Position numbers and translations under genes: made by a program. A stretch of 60,885 nt of DNA from an uncultured Eubacterium sp. Lineage in GTDB: Bacteria; Bacillota; Clostridia; Lachnospirales; CAG-274. The stretch covers positions 1 through 60,885 of the forward strand of contig UQRG01000001.1 of the NCBI GenBank assembly GCA_900543365.1. Reading direction: 5' to 3'. The notes beneath the pieces were generated by a model that was not told where the DNA came from, did no database searches, and saw only the letters and a list, made by a program, of their open reading frames with translations. Below are positions 1 through 9,764 of the stretch, piece by piece (the stretch's first letter is position 1; each line of letters starts with the position of its first letter).

Positions 1-744
1 CATATACATATTCCCGCACTTAAATTTACAATGTTTCTTAATCATACCAACAGGAGTATTCCCACCTATTTCAGTTACCTCAATAGTATCCACTTTTAAA
101 AATTCACAAATAGAATTAAGTAAAATTTCCTTATCTCTAGTGTTAAGATACATTAATTCTTCAACTTTGTCAGAAACAACAGCATAAGCATTATTATAAC
201 ATAATATCTTACCACCAAGAGCTTTATACATATTTAACTGAATATTCCAATATTCGCCACTTCTTGTTACATCACCAGTATAGATTTGAGAAAGTTTTTT
301 AACCTCACTACACTCCTCTATTACTGCAATTTTGCCAGTTGATTTATGAGTATATTTATTAGCATAAAAACAAGTTTCATAACCTAAATTACCATAAAAA
401 TCATAGAGAGGCTTATTAGCAGGTATAAGAATTGATGCTTTCACATTATTTTTAACATCAATTTCAAAAGACTTTTTTAGTAGTTGACTCATTAATCCCT
501 GTTTTCTATATTGAGGATTTGTAGCAGCACCATATATATAAGTCACCTTGCCGATATTTTTTAATTCATAAGGCATCATTTGAGCCATAGAAACAACCTT
601 ATTATCTTTAATCATAACAATAGTATTTTTAAAATCAAATATATTTTCAAAAAAATACTCATTAAAATCTGGTTCTTCAGGAAAGGCAATATTCCAAAGC
701 TCCTTAATATTAGATACATCCTCTTTATTTGCAAATCTTATCAT
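1..744 (-). CDS. GNAT-family N-acetyltransferase (3' end cut by window edge)
   Basis: The frame is open from the ATG at 744 to the left edge, 248 codons with no stop, so the C-terminus lies outside the window. The acetyl-CoA-binding motif of GNAT enzymes is visible near residues 75-90 (QYRKQGLMSQLLKK, matching Q/RxxGxG/A). It is preceded by a strand reading VVSMAQMMPYEL, as in Eis-like acetyltransferases. The ATG overlaps the TGA of the upstream DUF2156 gene by four bases (ATGA), so the two are probably translationally coupled and work together. The substrate cannot be told from sequence. The family assignment is firm; specific function is unknown. Confidence 0.8.
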   Translation of the reverse strand, partial: MIRFANKEDVSNIKELWNIAFPEEPDFNEYFFENIFDFKNTIVMIKDNKVVSMAQMMPYELKNIGKVTYIYGAATNPQYRKQGLMSQLLKKSFEIDVKNNVKASILIPANKPLYDFYGNLGYETCFYANKYTHKSTGKIAVIEECSEVKKLSQIYTGDVTRSGEYWNIQLNMYKALGGKILCYNNAYAVVSDKVEELMYLNTRDKEILLNSICEFLKVDTIEVTEIGGNTPVGMIKKHCKFKCGNMYM

Positions 745-1622
745 TTTAACCTGCCTATATAATTAAGAGTAGTAAATTCAGGATAATATGATTCTTTTGC
801 CTTTCTTAAACCTTCTATACCCAAATCTTCTTCTCTGTCTACATATTTTACATCTTTACAACTATTTAAAACAAATTGCTGATTTATAACTTGATATGCT
901 CCATTTATATTATGGTCAGCCTTTTCAATATGCACAATCATAGTATCATCAAAAGATTTAGAACCTAATGTTACAGCAACAATTCTTCCATCAATTCTCA
1001 AGATACCACCAACAATGCCTAGTTCCTTATAATTTTTAAGTGCTGTAGATGCAGCACAAAGTTCACCTAAAAATTGATTATCCAAATCACACCAATCTAA
1101 TTGATAGCTAAAGAATTCTCTTACATTTTCATCATTAAGTTCTTCGTAAGACCATCTTCCTTCGTATTCCTTATAAAACTTATTAGTATGATTTTTCTTC
1201 TTATGCAGTTTTTTACCTGAAAGAGCAGCAAGTTTTTCTGCCAAGTAAACATAATCTGCATTAGCTCTATTTTCTTCAAACTTAAATTTATCTGGAAAAT
1301 ATTTTTCCAGTTTTTCTTTTTGTTCCTTATATATTGATACAAGTATCCAAGGTTCATTTTGATTTTTAACAAAATCAATAAGTGTATTAACCGCACTAAC
1401 AAAATCTCCGTTGCCCTCAGGTACAGTATAAGAACGAACCCCATCATCACCATTACTTCTTAAGTATATAAAATCATTATATATAGCAAATTGAGTATTG
1501 TAATGCTTACTCCATATAAATAAATCAGTAAAACAATATTCACATAAAAAGTGATTTTCTTTTTTATAATATTTTTCGATTAGTGCTTTGTCCTTAATTT
1601 CTATTGGCTTAAATTCCAACAT
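741..1622 (-). CDS. DUF2156 (phosphatidylglycerol lysyltransferase C-terminal-like) protein
   Basis: The protein has 293 residues and opens with MLEFKPIEIKDK, followed by an aromatic-rich stretch (CEYCFTDLFIWS, residues 28-39) typical of DUF2156 proteins. These have two tandem GNAT-like folds and resemble the catalytic half of MprF, but no membrane domain is present, so this is a soluble stand-alone version. Family members are thought to move acyl or aminoacyl groups, and the substrate is unknown. An AAGGA ribosome site precedes the ATG. It overlaps the downstream GNAT gene by four bases, suggesting a two-gene acyltransferase unit. Confidence 0.72.
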   Translation of the reverse strand: MLEFKPIEIKDKALIEKYYKKENHFLCEYCFTDLFIWSKHYNTQFAIYNDFIYLRSNGDDGVRSYTVPEGNGDFVSAVNTLIDFVKNQNEPWILVSIYKEQKEKLEKYFPDKFKFEENRANADYVYLAEKLAALSGKKLHKKKNHTNKFYKEYEGRWSYEELNDENVREFFSYQLDWCDLDNQFLGELCAASTALKNYKELGIVGGILRIDGRIVAVTLGSKSFDDTMIVHIEKADHNINGAYQVINQQFVLNSCKDVKYVDREEDLGIEGLRKAKESYYPEFTTLNYIGRLK

Positions 1623-1654
1623 ATATCTATTCCTTCATTTCTCTGTTTAGTTTT

Positions 1655-3409
1655 TTACACCATTTTGTCAAATTGGTCAATTTCATTAATTATTTGATTA
1701 ATACCTGTCAACCAAAATTCTTTACTATAAAGGTCAATTTCAGCTATTTTAACCACATCACTTAGTAACATTGTACTTGATAAAGAAAGAAAATTGTCAT
1801 AAAGATTCAAAAAGTCCTTACCCATTTTTTTATAAAGACTATAAAGTCCCTTAGAAAGTAGTGCACCAAAAGCATAAGGGAAATTGTAATAATTAAATTC
1901 ACTATCATAATAATGAGGTTTGCAAATCCACATATATTTGTGTAAATATTTTTCATCAAGCCCTTTTCCATAAGCCTTTTTTTGAGCAGACATCATTAAA
2001 TCATTTAACTCATTAACAGAAAGAGTACCATTTTTTCTACAATTAAAAACAGAATCTTCAAACAAAAATCTTGAATAAATATCTACTATACACTGTGTAA
2101 GTCCCATAATATCATTTTCAAGTATATTTATCTTTTCATTTTCATCGGCTAACTTTAAAGCCTCATTTACAACAATACTTTCGCAAAATGTAGATGCAGT
2201 TTCTGCAATAGGCATAGGATAAAAACTATTTATTTCGCTTAAATTAAAAAGTTTTGTATTATGAAAAGCGTGACCTAACTCGTGAGCCATAGTTACAACA
2301 TCATCAAAAGCTCCACCAAAGTTTAAAAGTATTCTACTTTCACTAATTGAATGTATAGTTTCACAATAAGCTCCTCCAACCTTACCCTTTTTAGGCATAA
2401 TATCAAGCCAACGATTTTCAAAGGCTAACTTAGCAAAATTCCCTAAATCTTCACTAAAGCTATAAAAACACCTCAACACAAATTCCTTTGCCTCATCAAC
2501 TGTATATTCCTTATGACTTTTTACAACTGGTGCAAAAAGGTCATAAAAAGGAAGTGCACCATTGTGACCTAAAGCCCTAGCTTTAATAATAAAATAGTTT
2601 TGCAACTTATCAAGACTTTCTTCTATAGCTCCAAACATTGCCCTTAAAATATCATTATCTATTCTTGATTCAATTAATGTCATATCAAGAGGTGACTTGT
2701 AACCTCTCATATTAGAAAGAGTAATTACTTCACCCTTAATACCATTCATACAAAAAGCTACTGGATTTTCAATTTTACTATATGCCTTTAATTCTGCCTC
2801 ATAAGCCGATTTTCTCACCTTACCAGATTTGTCATAAGCCAAATTTCTAGCTTGTGACAAAGGTATTTCTTCATTATTATAATCAACCATTAATGTTGAA
2901 GTTAACTGATTCCACTGTTTTTCCCATAAAAGAGAACCTGTATTTTTCATTTTAGAAATAATTGCTTCTTCAGCCGAACTAAGGGTATAATTACCTTTAT
3001 TCTTAATCTCACTTAAATAAAAACTATGCTCCTTTAACAAAGAACTATTTTCTATTAATTGGTCTAAATTATCTATATTTTTAACAAAATCAACAATAGC
3101 TGTATTTTGATAAGATGTTTCAGATTCAATGCCTTCAATAATATCTATTGCCTTGCTAATTTCACTATTAGTAGTATCTGTAGTTTGTGCTAAATTGGCA
3201 TATATTATAAGTTTGTTATAAGACATAACTTTGTTTTTTAATACAATATATTTTTCAAGTTTATTTTGTGCATTATCAGTTGTAACCAAATTAACTTTAC
3301 ACCAATTATTAAAATCTTCTACAGCTTTTTTATACTCTTTAGTATCCCTCTTAAACTCTTCTGAACTTACACTTTTATATATATTATCTAAATTCCAGTC
3401 AGTATTCAT
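1655..3409 (-). CDS. pepF: M3-family oligoendopeptidase F-like
   Basis: This is a cytoplasmic zinc metallopeptidase of family M3 that trims short peptides. It has 584 residues, a usual length for PepF-type enzymes. The zinc motif HELGH is at residues 376-380, followed by MPIAETASTF, which supplies the third glutamate ligand. I chose the ATG at 3409 because a GGAGG lies seven bases upstream; a GTG one codon earlier is possible. It lies 32 bases upstream of the DUF2156 gene and may be co-transcribed with it. The family is certain; the exact name within M3B is less so. Confidence 0.9.
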   Translation of the reverse strand: MNTDWNLDNIYKSVSSEEFKRDTKEYKKAVEDFNNWCKVNLVTTDNAQNKLEKYIVLKNKVMSYNKLIIYANLAQTTDTTNSEISKAIDIIEGIESETSYQNTAIVDFVKNIDNLDQLIENSSLLKEHSFYLSEIKNKGNYTLSSAEEAIISKMKNTGSLLWEKQWNQLTSTLMVDYNNEEIPLSQARNLAYDKSGKVRKSAYEAELKAYSKIENPVAFCMNGIKGEVITLSNMRGYKSPLDMTLIESRIDNDILRAMFGAIEESLDKLQNYFIIKARALGHNGALPFYDLFAPVVKSHKEYTVDEAKEFVLRCFYSFSEDLGNFAKLAFENRWLDIMPKKGKVGGAYCETIHSISESRILLNFGGAFDDVVTMAHELGHAFHNTKLFNLSEINSFYPMPIAETASTFCESIVVNEALKLADENEKINILENDIMGLTQCIVDIYSRFLFEDSVFNCRKNGTLSVNELNDLMMSAQKKAYGKGLDEKYLHKYMWICKPHYYDSEFNYYNFPYAFGALLSKGLYSLYKKMGKDFLNLYDNFLSLSSTMLLSDVVKIAEIDLYSKEFWLTGINQIINEIDQFDKMV

Positions 3410-3553
3410 CACTATTCCTCCATTTCATAAGTTATATTAATTCTCTCTACGAAATATTTTACTACATTTATTGTTTTTATACTAGCTTTATTTTTAATTA
3501 TGGTTTATAATAAATATAAGGTATTATTTTTAAAGAGAAGGGATGTGCTATTT

Positions 3554-5767
3554 ATGCTTACCACATTAAATATGCTAGAAATGCAACTAATAATTACAGC
3601 TTCACACGGTGACCCTCATACTGTCCTTGGTATGCACGAAATGACTATTGACAACAAAGCTTGTTTAGTTGTAAGAGCTTTTATACCACAAGCTAAATCT
3701 ATAACTATTATAGACGACAAAAAAACAGACAAAACATTTAAAATGGAAAAAATACATATGGATGGATTTTTTGAATGTATTATTAAATCCAGAAAAAAAT
3801 GGTTTAAATATCAACTTGAAATTGAGGACTATGAAGGTCATAGTTGGACAACTTATGACCCATACTCATTTGCTCCTGGTATAGGTGAACAAGATGTTTA
3901 CCTTTTCAATCAAGGTACACACTACGAAATTTACAACAAATTAGGTGCAAATCCTACAGTTATTGACGGTGTCAAAGGTGTATTATTTGGTGTTTGGGCT
4001 CCTAATGCAAAAAGAGTTAGTGTAATTGGTGAATTTAACAATTGGGACGGCAGAAGAAATGCTATGCGTCTTTTAGGTACTTCTGGTATATGGGAAATAT
4101 TTATACCCGGACTTCAAAACTGTGATAAATACAAATTTGAAATAAAAACTACAAGTGGTGAATTAATACAAAAATCTGACCCTTATGGCAAATTTGCAGA
4201 ACTTAGACCTAGTACTACATCTCTTGTATATGATATTAACAATTACAAATGGAAGGATAGTAAGTGGTATAAGCACCTTGACAAATCCGACAAATACAAT
4301 GTTCCTATGAATATTTACGAAGTACACTTAGGTTCTTGGAAAAGAGTTGAAGATGAAGATAACAGATTTTTAAGTTATTTAGAACTTGCTAATGAACTTA
4401 TACCTTATGTTAAAGAAATGGGTTATACTCATATTGAAATTTTGCCTATTGAGGAACATCCTTTTGACGGTAGCTGGGGATATCAGGTTACAGGTTACTA
4501 TGCACCAACAAGTCGTTATGGCAATCCTGATGAGTTTATGACCTTTGTTGATAAGTGTCATCAAGCTGGTATTGGTATAATTCTTGATTGGGTTCCTGCA
4601 CATTTTCCAAAAGACGCCCACGGTCTTGCTAAATTTGACGGTACTGCTCTTTATGAACATCAAAATCCTAAACAAGGAGAACATCCAGAATGGGGAACTC
4701 TTATATTTAATTACGGCAGAAATGAAGTTAAAAACTTCCTTATTGCTAATGCCCTTTATTGGATTGAAAAGTTCCATATTGATGGTTTAAGAGTTGATGC
4801 CGTTGCCTCTATGCTCTATCTTGATTATTGCAAAAAAGACGGAGAATGGATACCTAACAAGTATGGTGGCAGAGAAAACCTTGATGCTGTAGAATTTATG
4901 AAACATATGAATTCTGTAATAACAAGCAAGCACCCTAATGTACATATGATAGCAGAAGAGTCTACATCTTGGCCAGGAGTTACTACACCAGCTCAAGAAG
5001 ATGGCTTAGGCTTTACTCTAAAGTGGAATATGGGATGGATGAATGATTTTCTTGAATATGTTGAACTTGATCCAATTTATAAAAAATATCATCATTACAA
5101 TATGACATTTGCATCAACTTATGCTTACAGTGAAAAATTTGTACTTGTATTAAGTCACGATGAAGTTGTACACGGCAAAAAATCTATGCTTGACAAAATG
5201 CCTGGCGACTTGTGGCAGAAGTTTGCTAACTTAAGAGTAGCTTATGGTTTTGCTATGGCTCACCCAGGTAAAAAGCTCTTATTTATGGGTGGTGAATTTG
5301 GTCAATTCATTGAGTGGAATGAAAAACGACCTTTAGATTGGTTTTTACTTGAATATGACCACCATCAGCAAACTCTTGATTTTGTAAAAGAATTAAATCA
5401 TCTTTACCTTGATAACAACGCCCTTTGGGAAAAGGATTTTGATGGCTTTGGCTTTGAGTGGATTGATGCCGATGATAAGGATAGAAGTATTTATTCATTT
5501 ATTAGACGAGGAGAAACTAAAGAAGATACTTTAGTTGTTGTGTGTAACTTTACTCCTAATGCTGATGAAGAATTTAGAGTTGCCGTTCCATTTGAAGGTA
5601 CTTGGAAAGAAATTTTAAATAGTGATGATACTCGTTTTGGTGGTAGTGGTGTTATAAATACAACTCCTGCTAAGTCAGAAAAAATTGAGTGTAATCATAG
5701 AGAAAACAGCATTGGTTTACGACTTGCTCCACTTTCTGTTACAATTTTAAAGTGCATTGAAGATTAA
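3554..5767 (+). CDS. glgB: 1,4-alpha-glucan branching enzyme
   Basis: GlgB introduces alpha-1,6 branches into glycogen. The layout is an N-terminal E-set/N1 domain (DPHTVLG near the start), a CBM48 domain near residues 130-230 (GVWAPNAKRVSVIGEFNNW), the GH13 barrel and a C-terminal all-beta domain. Catalytic residues are visible: nucleophile Asp415 in GLRVDAV, acid/base Glu468 in AEEST, and His535-Asp536 in LSHDEVVHGK. I start at the ATG at 3554, 737 residues, because an AGAAGGGA site lies about 11 bases upstream and homology begins there; an in-frame ATG at 3500 lacks such a site. No other glycogen gene is in the window. A strong terminator follows. Confidence 0.96.
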   Translation: MLTTLNMLEMQLIITASHGDPHTVLGMHEMTIDNKACLVVRAFIPQAKSITIIDDKKTDKTFKMEKIHMDGFFECIIKSRKKWFKYQLEIEDYEGHSWTTYDPYSFAPGIGEQDVYLFNQGTHYEIYNKLGANPTVIDGVKGVLFGVWAPNAKRVSVIGEFNNWDGRRNAMRLLGTSGIWEIFIPGLQNCDKYKFEIKTTSGELIQKSDPYGKFAELRPSTTSLVYDINNYKWKDSKWYKHLDKSDKYNVPMNIYEVHLGSWKRVEDEDNRFLSYLELANELIPYVKEMGYTHIEILPIEEHPFDGSWGYQVTGYYAPTSRYGNPDEFMTFVDKCHQAGIGIILDWVPAHFPKDAHGLAKFDGTALYEHQNPKQGEHPEWGTLIFNYGRNEVKNFLIANALYWIEKFHIDGLRVDAVASMLYLDYCKKDGEWIPNKYGGRENLDAVEFMKHMNSVITSKHPNVHMIAEESTSWPGVTTPAQEDGLGFTLKWNMGWMNDFLEYVELDPIYKKYHHYNMTFASTYAYSEKFVLVLSHDEVVHGKKSMLDKMPGDLWQKFANLRVAYGFAMAHPGKKLLFMGGEFGQFIEWNEKRPLDWFLLEYDHHQQTLDFVKELNHLYLDNNALWEKDFDGFGFEWIDADDKDRSIYSFIRRGETKEDTLVVVCNFTPNADEEFRVAVPFEGTWKEILNSDDTRFGGSGVINTTPAKSEKIECNHRENSIGLRLAPLSVTILKCIED

Positions 5768-5773
5768 TGTATT

Positions 5774-5805
5774 CACCCCACAAAAAATATTGTGGGGTGA
5801 TTTTT
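5774..5805 (+). terminator. Rho-independent terminator after glgB
   Basis: A nine-base-pair perfect stem (CACCCCACA with TGTGGGGTG) closes an eight-base loop and is followed by ATTTTT, seven bases after the glgB stop codon. Confidence 0.93.
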
Positions 5806-5881
5806 AATATAAATACAAATTTTAGTTATAACACAAACAATAATATAATATACTAAATTATATTTAAGGGAGGTTTGTGTA

Positions 5882-7432
5882 ATGAATTATATAACTAACA
5901 AAATAATTGCTGACAAAATAGTAGGCTGTGAAAAAGCTCAAATTATACAAGAAGGCGAAGTTGTATTAAATGAAGGACAGCCAGATATTGAAACAATTCT
6001 AAAGTGCGATAGTAGAATAATATGTGAGGATTCTAAAGCAGAGGAAAACCGTTTAAGCTACAAAGGCAGATTAATAATAAATATTCTCTATTGTGGTAAG
6101 GACAAGAATGTACATAATATTTCAACAGAAGTACCTATTAATGACTTTATTAATATTGATGATGCCAATAACAAAATGTTTACCTCTGTCTATATGTCCA
6201 TTTCTAATGTTGAATGCAAAAAACTTAATGATAGAAAAGTTGGATATAAAATTATGTCAGAAGTGAAAGGTACTATAACAGATACCGCAGAAATTGAAGC
6301 AATAACAGATATTTATGATATACCAAAAGAACAACAAATAACTAACACAATTACAACAACTAAAACTTTATGCCACAAAAGTGGTAGCTTTACATTAAAC
6401 GAAGATATAACATTGCCAGCAACAAAACTTTCTATTGAGGAAATATTAAGTGTAGACTGCAATATTACAAATACCGAATTTAAACCACAAGATGATATTG
6501 TTAACGCTAGTGGTGATGTATCTATTACTATGCTTTACACAAGTACAGAAGGTGGTTTTCCTGAAATTTATGAGTTTGATATTCCTTTTAATATTGCTCT
6601 TGATGCAGAAAATACTGAACCTTCAAGCAATGAAGATATAAACCTTTTTGTAAAAGATTGTTATTACAATGTATCAGAAAATGATGATGGCGAACCTAAA
6701 ATAATAAATATCGAAATAAATATTGGTACTAATATTCATACATCTCAAGTTGAAGAAAATGAAATTCTTGGCGATGCTTATGCACTTAATAACAACATAG
6801 CTTTTGATACAACAACCCTTTGTTATTCAAATGTTGTATGTAGAAACAGAGGACAATGCCCAGTTAAAGAAGTTGTAACCCTTGATAAAAAAAATCCTGA
6901 TATGTTACAAATTTTTAGAGCCACTGGTACAGCCTTTGTTGACGATGTAAACATATATGAAAATAAAATTGTAGTTGAAGGTGCTATAAACATAGATATA
7001 ATGTATATTACAGGCAATGATGATATGCCTATTGCAAGCCACTCTGATTCAATACCTTTTAATCAAACAATAGATGCCAGAGGTGCTATGGAAGGAATGG
7101 AAGCTGATATAAATGCTAATATTGCCCATATAGGCTTTAATATGCTTTCCGATAGAGAAGTAGAAGTTAGATGTGCTTTGAACACTAATACAGTAGTAAG
7201 AGATAAAAAATGTATAAATATTATTACTGATACTATTATTACACCTCTTTTGCCTGAAATAATTGATAAAATACCTAGCATAGCTATTTATGTAGTAAAA
7301 AAAGGGGATACTCTTTGGAAACTTGCAAAAAAATTTAATACAACAGTTAATGATATTGCTACAATTAATAATATTGAAAATCCTGATTTAATTTATCCTA
7401 ATCAAAAGCTAATTATTGTCAAAAAGGGATAA
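5882..7432 (+). CDS. sipL: SPOCS-domain / LysM spore coat morphogenesis protein, SipL-like
   Basis: The 516-residue protein has repeated DUF3794 (SPOCS) beta domains over roughly residues 1-450 and a C-terminal LysM domain near residues 465-514 (YVVKKGDTLWKLAKKF, then a YPNQKLIIVKK ending). This is the architecture of clostridial SipL, which binds SpoIVA at the forespore surface and anchors the coat, taking the place of Bacillus SpoVID. The start is set by GGGAGG eight bases before the ATG. The gene is monocistronic between two terminators. A mother-cell sigma-E promoter is expected, but I could not identify one. The name is by architecture. Confidence 0.82.
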   Translation: MNYITNKIIADKIVGCEKAQIIQEGEVVLNEGQPDIETILKCDSRIICEDSKAEENRLSYKGRLIINILYCGKDKNVHNISTEVPINDFINIDDANNKMFTSVYMSISNVECKKLNDRKVGYKIMSEVKGTITDTAEIEAITDIYDIPKEQQITNTITTTKTLCHKSGSFTLNEDITLPATKLSIEEILSVDCNITNTEFKPQDDIVNASGDVSITMLYTSTEGGFPEIYEFDIPFNIALDAENTEPSSNEDINLFVKDCYYNVSENDDGEPKIINIEINIGTNIHTSQVEENEILGDAYALNNNIAFDTTTLCYSNVVCRNRGQCPVKEVVTLDKKNPDMLQIFRATGTAFVDDVNIYENKIVVEGAINIDIMYITGNDDMPIASHSDSIPFNQTIDARGAMEGMEADINANIAHIGFNMLSDREVEVRCALNTNTVVRDKKCINIITDTIITPLLPEIIDKIPSIAIYVVKKGDTLWKLAKKFNTTVNDIATINNIENPDLIYPNQKLIIVKKG

Positions 7433-7560
7433 GGAAATTAAAGTTAATAATTTCTTATAACAAATAATCAGTATACTATTTATAATGTAAATCCTATTTA
7501 ACTAAAAGATTTATCAATATTTTCGACATACAAACTGCTATAATTAATTTACATTAAATA

Positions 7561-7590
7561 AAAAACTGCCACAAATGTGACAGTTTTTTT
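7561..7590. terminator. Bidirectional terminator between sipL and accA
   Basis: An eight-pair stem (AAAAACTG with CAGTTTTT) continues through one C/A mismatch into a shorter inner stem. T-runs flank it on both strands, so it can end both the plus-strand sipL and the minus-strand fatty-acid operon that converge here. Confidence 0.85.
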
Positions 7591-7591
7591 A

Positions 7592-8386
7592 TTACTCTGT
7601 AAACTCACCAAATTTTCTAAATCTTTCATATCTTTCAGCAAGTAAAGTATCAATATCCTTATTACATAAAAGTGCAATTTCTGTTTCAAGCTTACCCTTT
7701 AAAAGATTAGCTGTAAAGCCAAAGTCATTTTGACAACCACCATCAACTTCTTTAATAACCTTTTCAACAACATTAAGTTTAAGAAGGTCATCAGCAGTAA
7801 TTTTCATTACATCAGCAGCCTCTTTAGCTCTCTTAGGGTCTTTCCAAAGAATACTAGCAAAGCCTTCAGGAGAAAGAACCGCATAAATAGAATTTTCAAG
7901 CATCCATACTCTGTCAGTTACAGCAAGGGCAAGAGCACCACCACTGCCGCCTTCGCCAATAAATACAGAAATTGTAGGAACCTTTAACACAGCCATTTCC
8001 ATAAGGTTTCTGGCAATAGCCTCACCTTGACCTCTTTCCTCGGCTCCCACACCCGGATAAGCACCGCTGGTGTTAATAAAGTTAATAACAGGTCTATTGA
8101 ATTTTTCAGCCTGCTTCATAAGTCTTAAGGCTTTTCTATAACCCTCTGGATGAGGCTGACCAAAGTTCCTTTCAATATTTTCTTCCATAGTCTTACCTTT
8201 TTGAATACCAATAACAGTAACCGGTGTATGACCAAGGAAAGCAATACCACCTACAATAGCCTCGTCATCTCTAAAGTTTCTATCTCCGTGGAACTCTAAA
8301 AATTCATCAAAAATGTGTTCTATATAATCAAGGGCAGTAGGTCTTGATACCTTTCTGGCAATTTTTACCTTATCATAAGCTGGCAT
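7592..8386 (-). CDS. accA: Acetyl-CoA carboxylase carboxyltransferase, alpha subunit
   Basis: AccA and AccD form the carboxyltransferase that moves CO2 from biotin to acetyl-CoA to give malonyl-CoA. The protein is 264 residues, the short form found in Firmicutes, with the crotonase-like core (INTSGAYPGVGAEERGQ near residue 110 and GEGGSGGALAL near 145). It is the last gene of the fab operon. Its ATG overlaps the accD stop by one base (TAATG), which favours equal subunit production. The biotin carboxylase (accC) and carrier (accB) are not in this operon. Confidence 0.96.
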   Translation of the reverse strand: MPAYDKVKIARKVSRPTALDYIEHIFDEFLEFHGDRNFRDDEAIVGGIAFLGHTPVTVIGIQKGKTMEENIERNFGQPHPEGYRKALRLMKQAEKFNRPVINFINTSGAYPGVGAEERGQGEAIARNLMEMAVLKVPTISVFIGEGGSGGALALAVTDRVWMLENSIYAVLSPEGFASILWKDPKRAKEAADVMKITADDLLKLNVVEKVIKEVDGGCQNDFGFTANLLKGKLETEIALLCNKDIDTLLAERYERFRKFGEFTE

Positions 8387-9324
8387 TATTCTTCACCTAC
8401 TTTCTTAACATTGTGAAGTTTAAGAATTCTCTTCAAAACTCCAGGAAGTTTTTCTCTTTCAACAATAGCATCTACAAAGCCGTGTTCAAGTAAAAATTCT
8501 GATGTCTGGAATTCATCAGGAAGTTTCTGCTTAATAGTACCTTCAATAACTCGTCTGCCTGCAAAACCGACAGCAGCCTTAGGCTCTGAAAGTATAATAT
8601 CACCAAGCATAGCATAACTTGCAGTGACACCACCATAGGTCGGGTCAGTAAGAACCGTAATATAGAGAAGTCCTGCCTGAGAATGCTTGGCAACTGCAGC
8701 ACTTACCTTAGACATCTGCATAAGAGAAATAATACCCTCCTGCATTCTTGCACCACCAGAACAAGTAAATACTATAATAGCCATTTTATTATTAGTAGCA
8801 TACTCAAAAGCTCTGGTAATCTTTTCACCTACTACTGAGCCAAGAGAACCCATCATAAAGCCACTATCCATAACAGCGATAACACAAGGTCTACCACCAA
8901 TAGTACACTTACCAGTCTTTACAGCATCCTTAAGACCTGTTTTTTCCTGTAAGCTTTTAACCTTAGATATATAATCTGGGAAGTTAAGTGGATTTTTAGA
9001 CTCCATATTAACATCAAATTCTTCAAAGCTATCTTTATCTACAATATATTTAATCCTATCTTTAGCATTCATTCTAAAAAGTTTAGCACACTTAGGACAA
9101 ATTCTAAGTTTACCTAATGCTCTTTTTTCCATAATGTTGCCACAAGATGGACACTTAATGCAACCTTCTGGTATTTCTTCCTTTTTAGGAGAAGGAGTTT
9201 CCTCCTTTTTTTCTTCTTTCTTATTCTTTTTAGGCACTGTATCCTTTATTGCCTCAACCTTATCCTTAAGGCTATCAACACTTATTTTTTCAATGCCTGA
9301 CTTAATATTTTCAAATAATTTCAT
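8386..9324 (-). CDS. accD: Acetyl-CoA carboxylase carboxyltransferase, beta subunit
   Basis: AccD is the zinc-ribbon half of the carboxyltransferase. In 312 residues, the four zinc cysteines are visible as CPSC and CPKC near residues 58-80, followed by the crotonase core (CSGGARMQEG and DPTYGGVTASYAML). The first 50 residues form a Lys/Glu/Pro-rich, low-complexity extension ahead of the zinc ribbon. GAGGTGC precedes the ATG. It sits 13 bases downstream of fabZ, where many relatives have accC in between. Confidence 0.96.
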   Translation of the reverse strand: MKLFENIKSGIEKISVDSLKDKVEAIKDTVPKKNKKEEKKEETPSPKKEEIPEGCIKCPSCGNIMEKRALGKLRICPKCAKLFRMNAKDRIKYIVDKDSFEEFDVNMESKNPLNFPDYISKVKSLQEKTGLKDAVKTGKCTIGGRPCVIAVMDSGFMMGSLGSVVGEKITRAFEYATNNKMAIIVFTCSGGARMQEGIISLMQMSKVSAAVAKHSQAGLLYITVLTDPTYGGVTASYAMLGDIILSEPKAAVGFAGRRVIEGTIKQKLPDEFQTSEFLLEHGFVDAIVEREKLPGVLKRILKLHNVKKVGEE

Positions 9325-9337
9325 TTAAAGCACCTCA

Positions 9338-9760
9338 TCAGCCAATCATAAATGTAAGCTCGCCTTCAGCAACCTTTTTGTCACCAACATAAGCAATACC
9401 CTTACCAATACCTGCGTTACGCTTAATCTTAATCATTTCAACTTCAAGGCGTAATGTGTCACCAGGAACAACCTTACCTCTAAACTTAGCCTTGTCAATA
9501 CCGCCAAAAAAAGCAATTTTACTCTTAAATTCTTCCATAGAAAGCATTGCAACAGCTCCAGTCTGAGCGAGAGCCTCAATAATAAGTACACCAGGCATTA
9601 CTGGTTCTTGTGGAAAATGCCCTTGAAAGAAAGGTTCATTCATAGTTACATTTTTGAGAGCTACACACTTTTTGCCTTCCTCCATTTCAAGAACTCTATC
9701 AATTAACAAGAATGGATGTCTATGGGGCAAAATATTCATAATTTCCTTAATATCCATCAT
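9338..9760 (-). CDS. fabZ: 3-hydroxyacyl-[ACP] dehydratase
   Basis: FabZ removes water from beta-hydroxyacyl-ACP in fatty-acid elongation. The protein has 140 residues with a hot-dog fold. The catalytic histidine is in GHFPQEPVMPGVL and the glutamate in the following IEALAQTGA helix. The LPHRHPFLLIDRV signature is near the N-terminus. A GGGAGG precedes two adjacent ATG codons; the first is used here. It lies four bases after fabF, with no accB between them. Confidence 0.96.
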   Translation of the reverse strand: MMDIKEIMNILPHRHPFLLIDRVLEMEEGKKCVALKNVTMNEPFFQGHFPQEPVMPGVLIIEALAQTGAVAMLSMEEFKSKIAFFGGIDKAKFRGKVVPGDTLRLEVEMIKIKRNAGIGKGIAYVGDKKVAEGELTFMIG

Positions 9761-9764
9761 TATA

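Noticed and set aside
7483..7556. Ten-base inverted repeat (TAATGTAAAT and ATTTACATTA) after sipL
   Set aside because: Arms are A/T-only but for one pair and 54 bases apart in a very A/T-rich gap between convergent genes; chance is a fair explanation.
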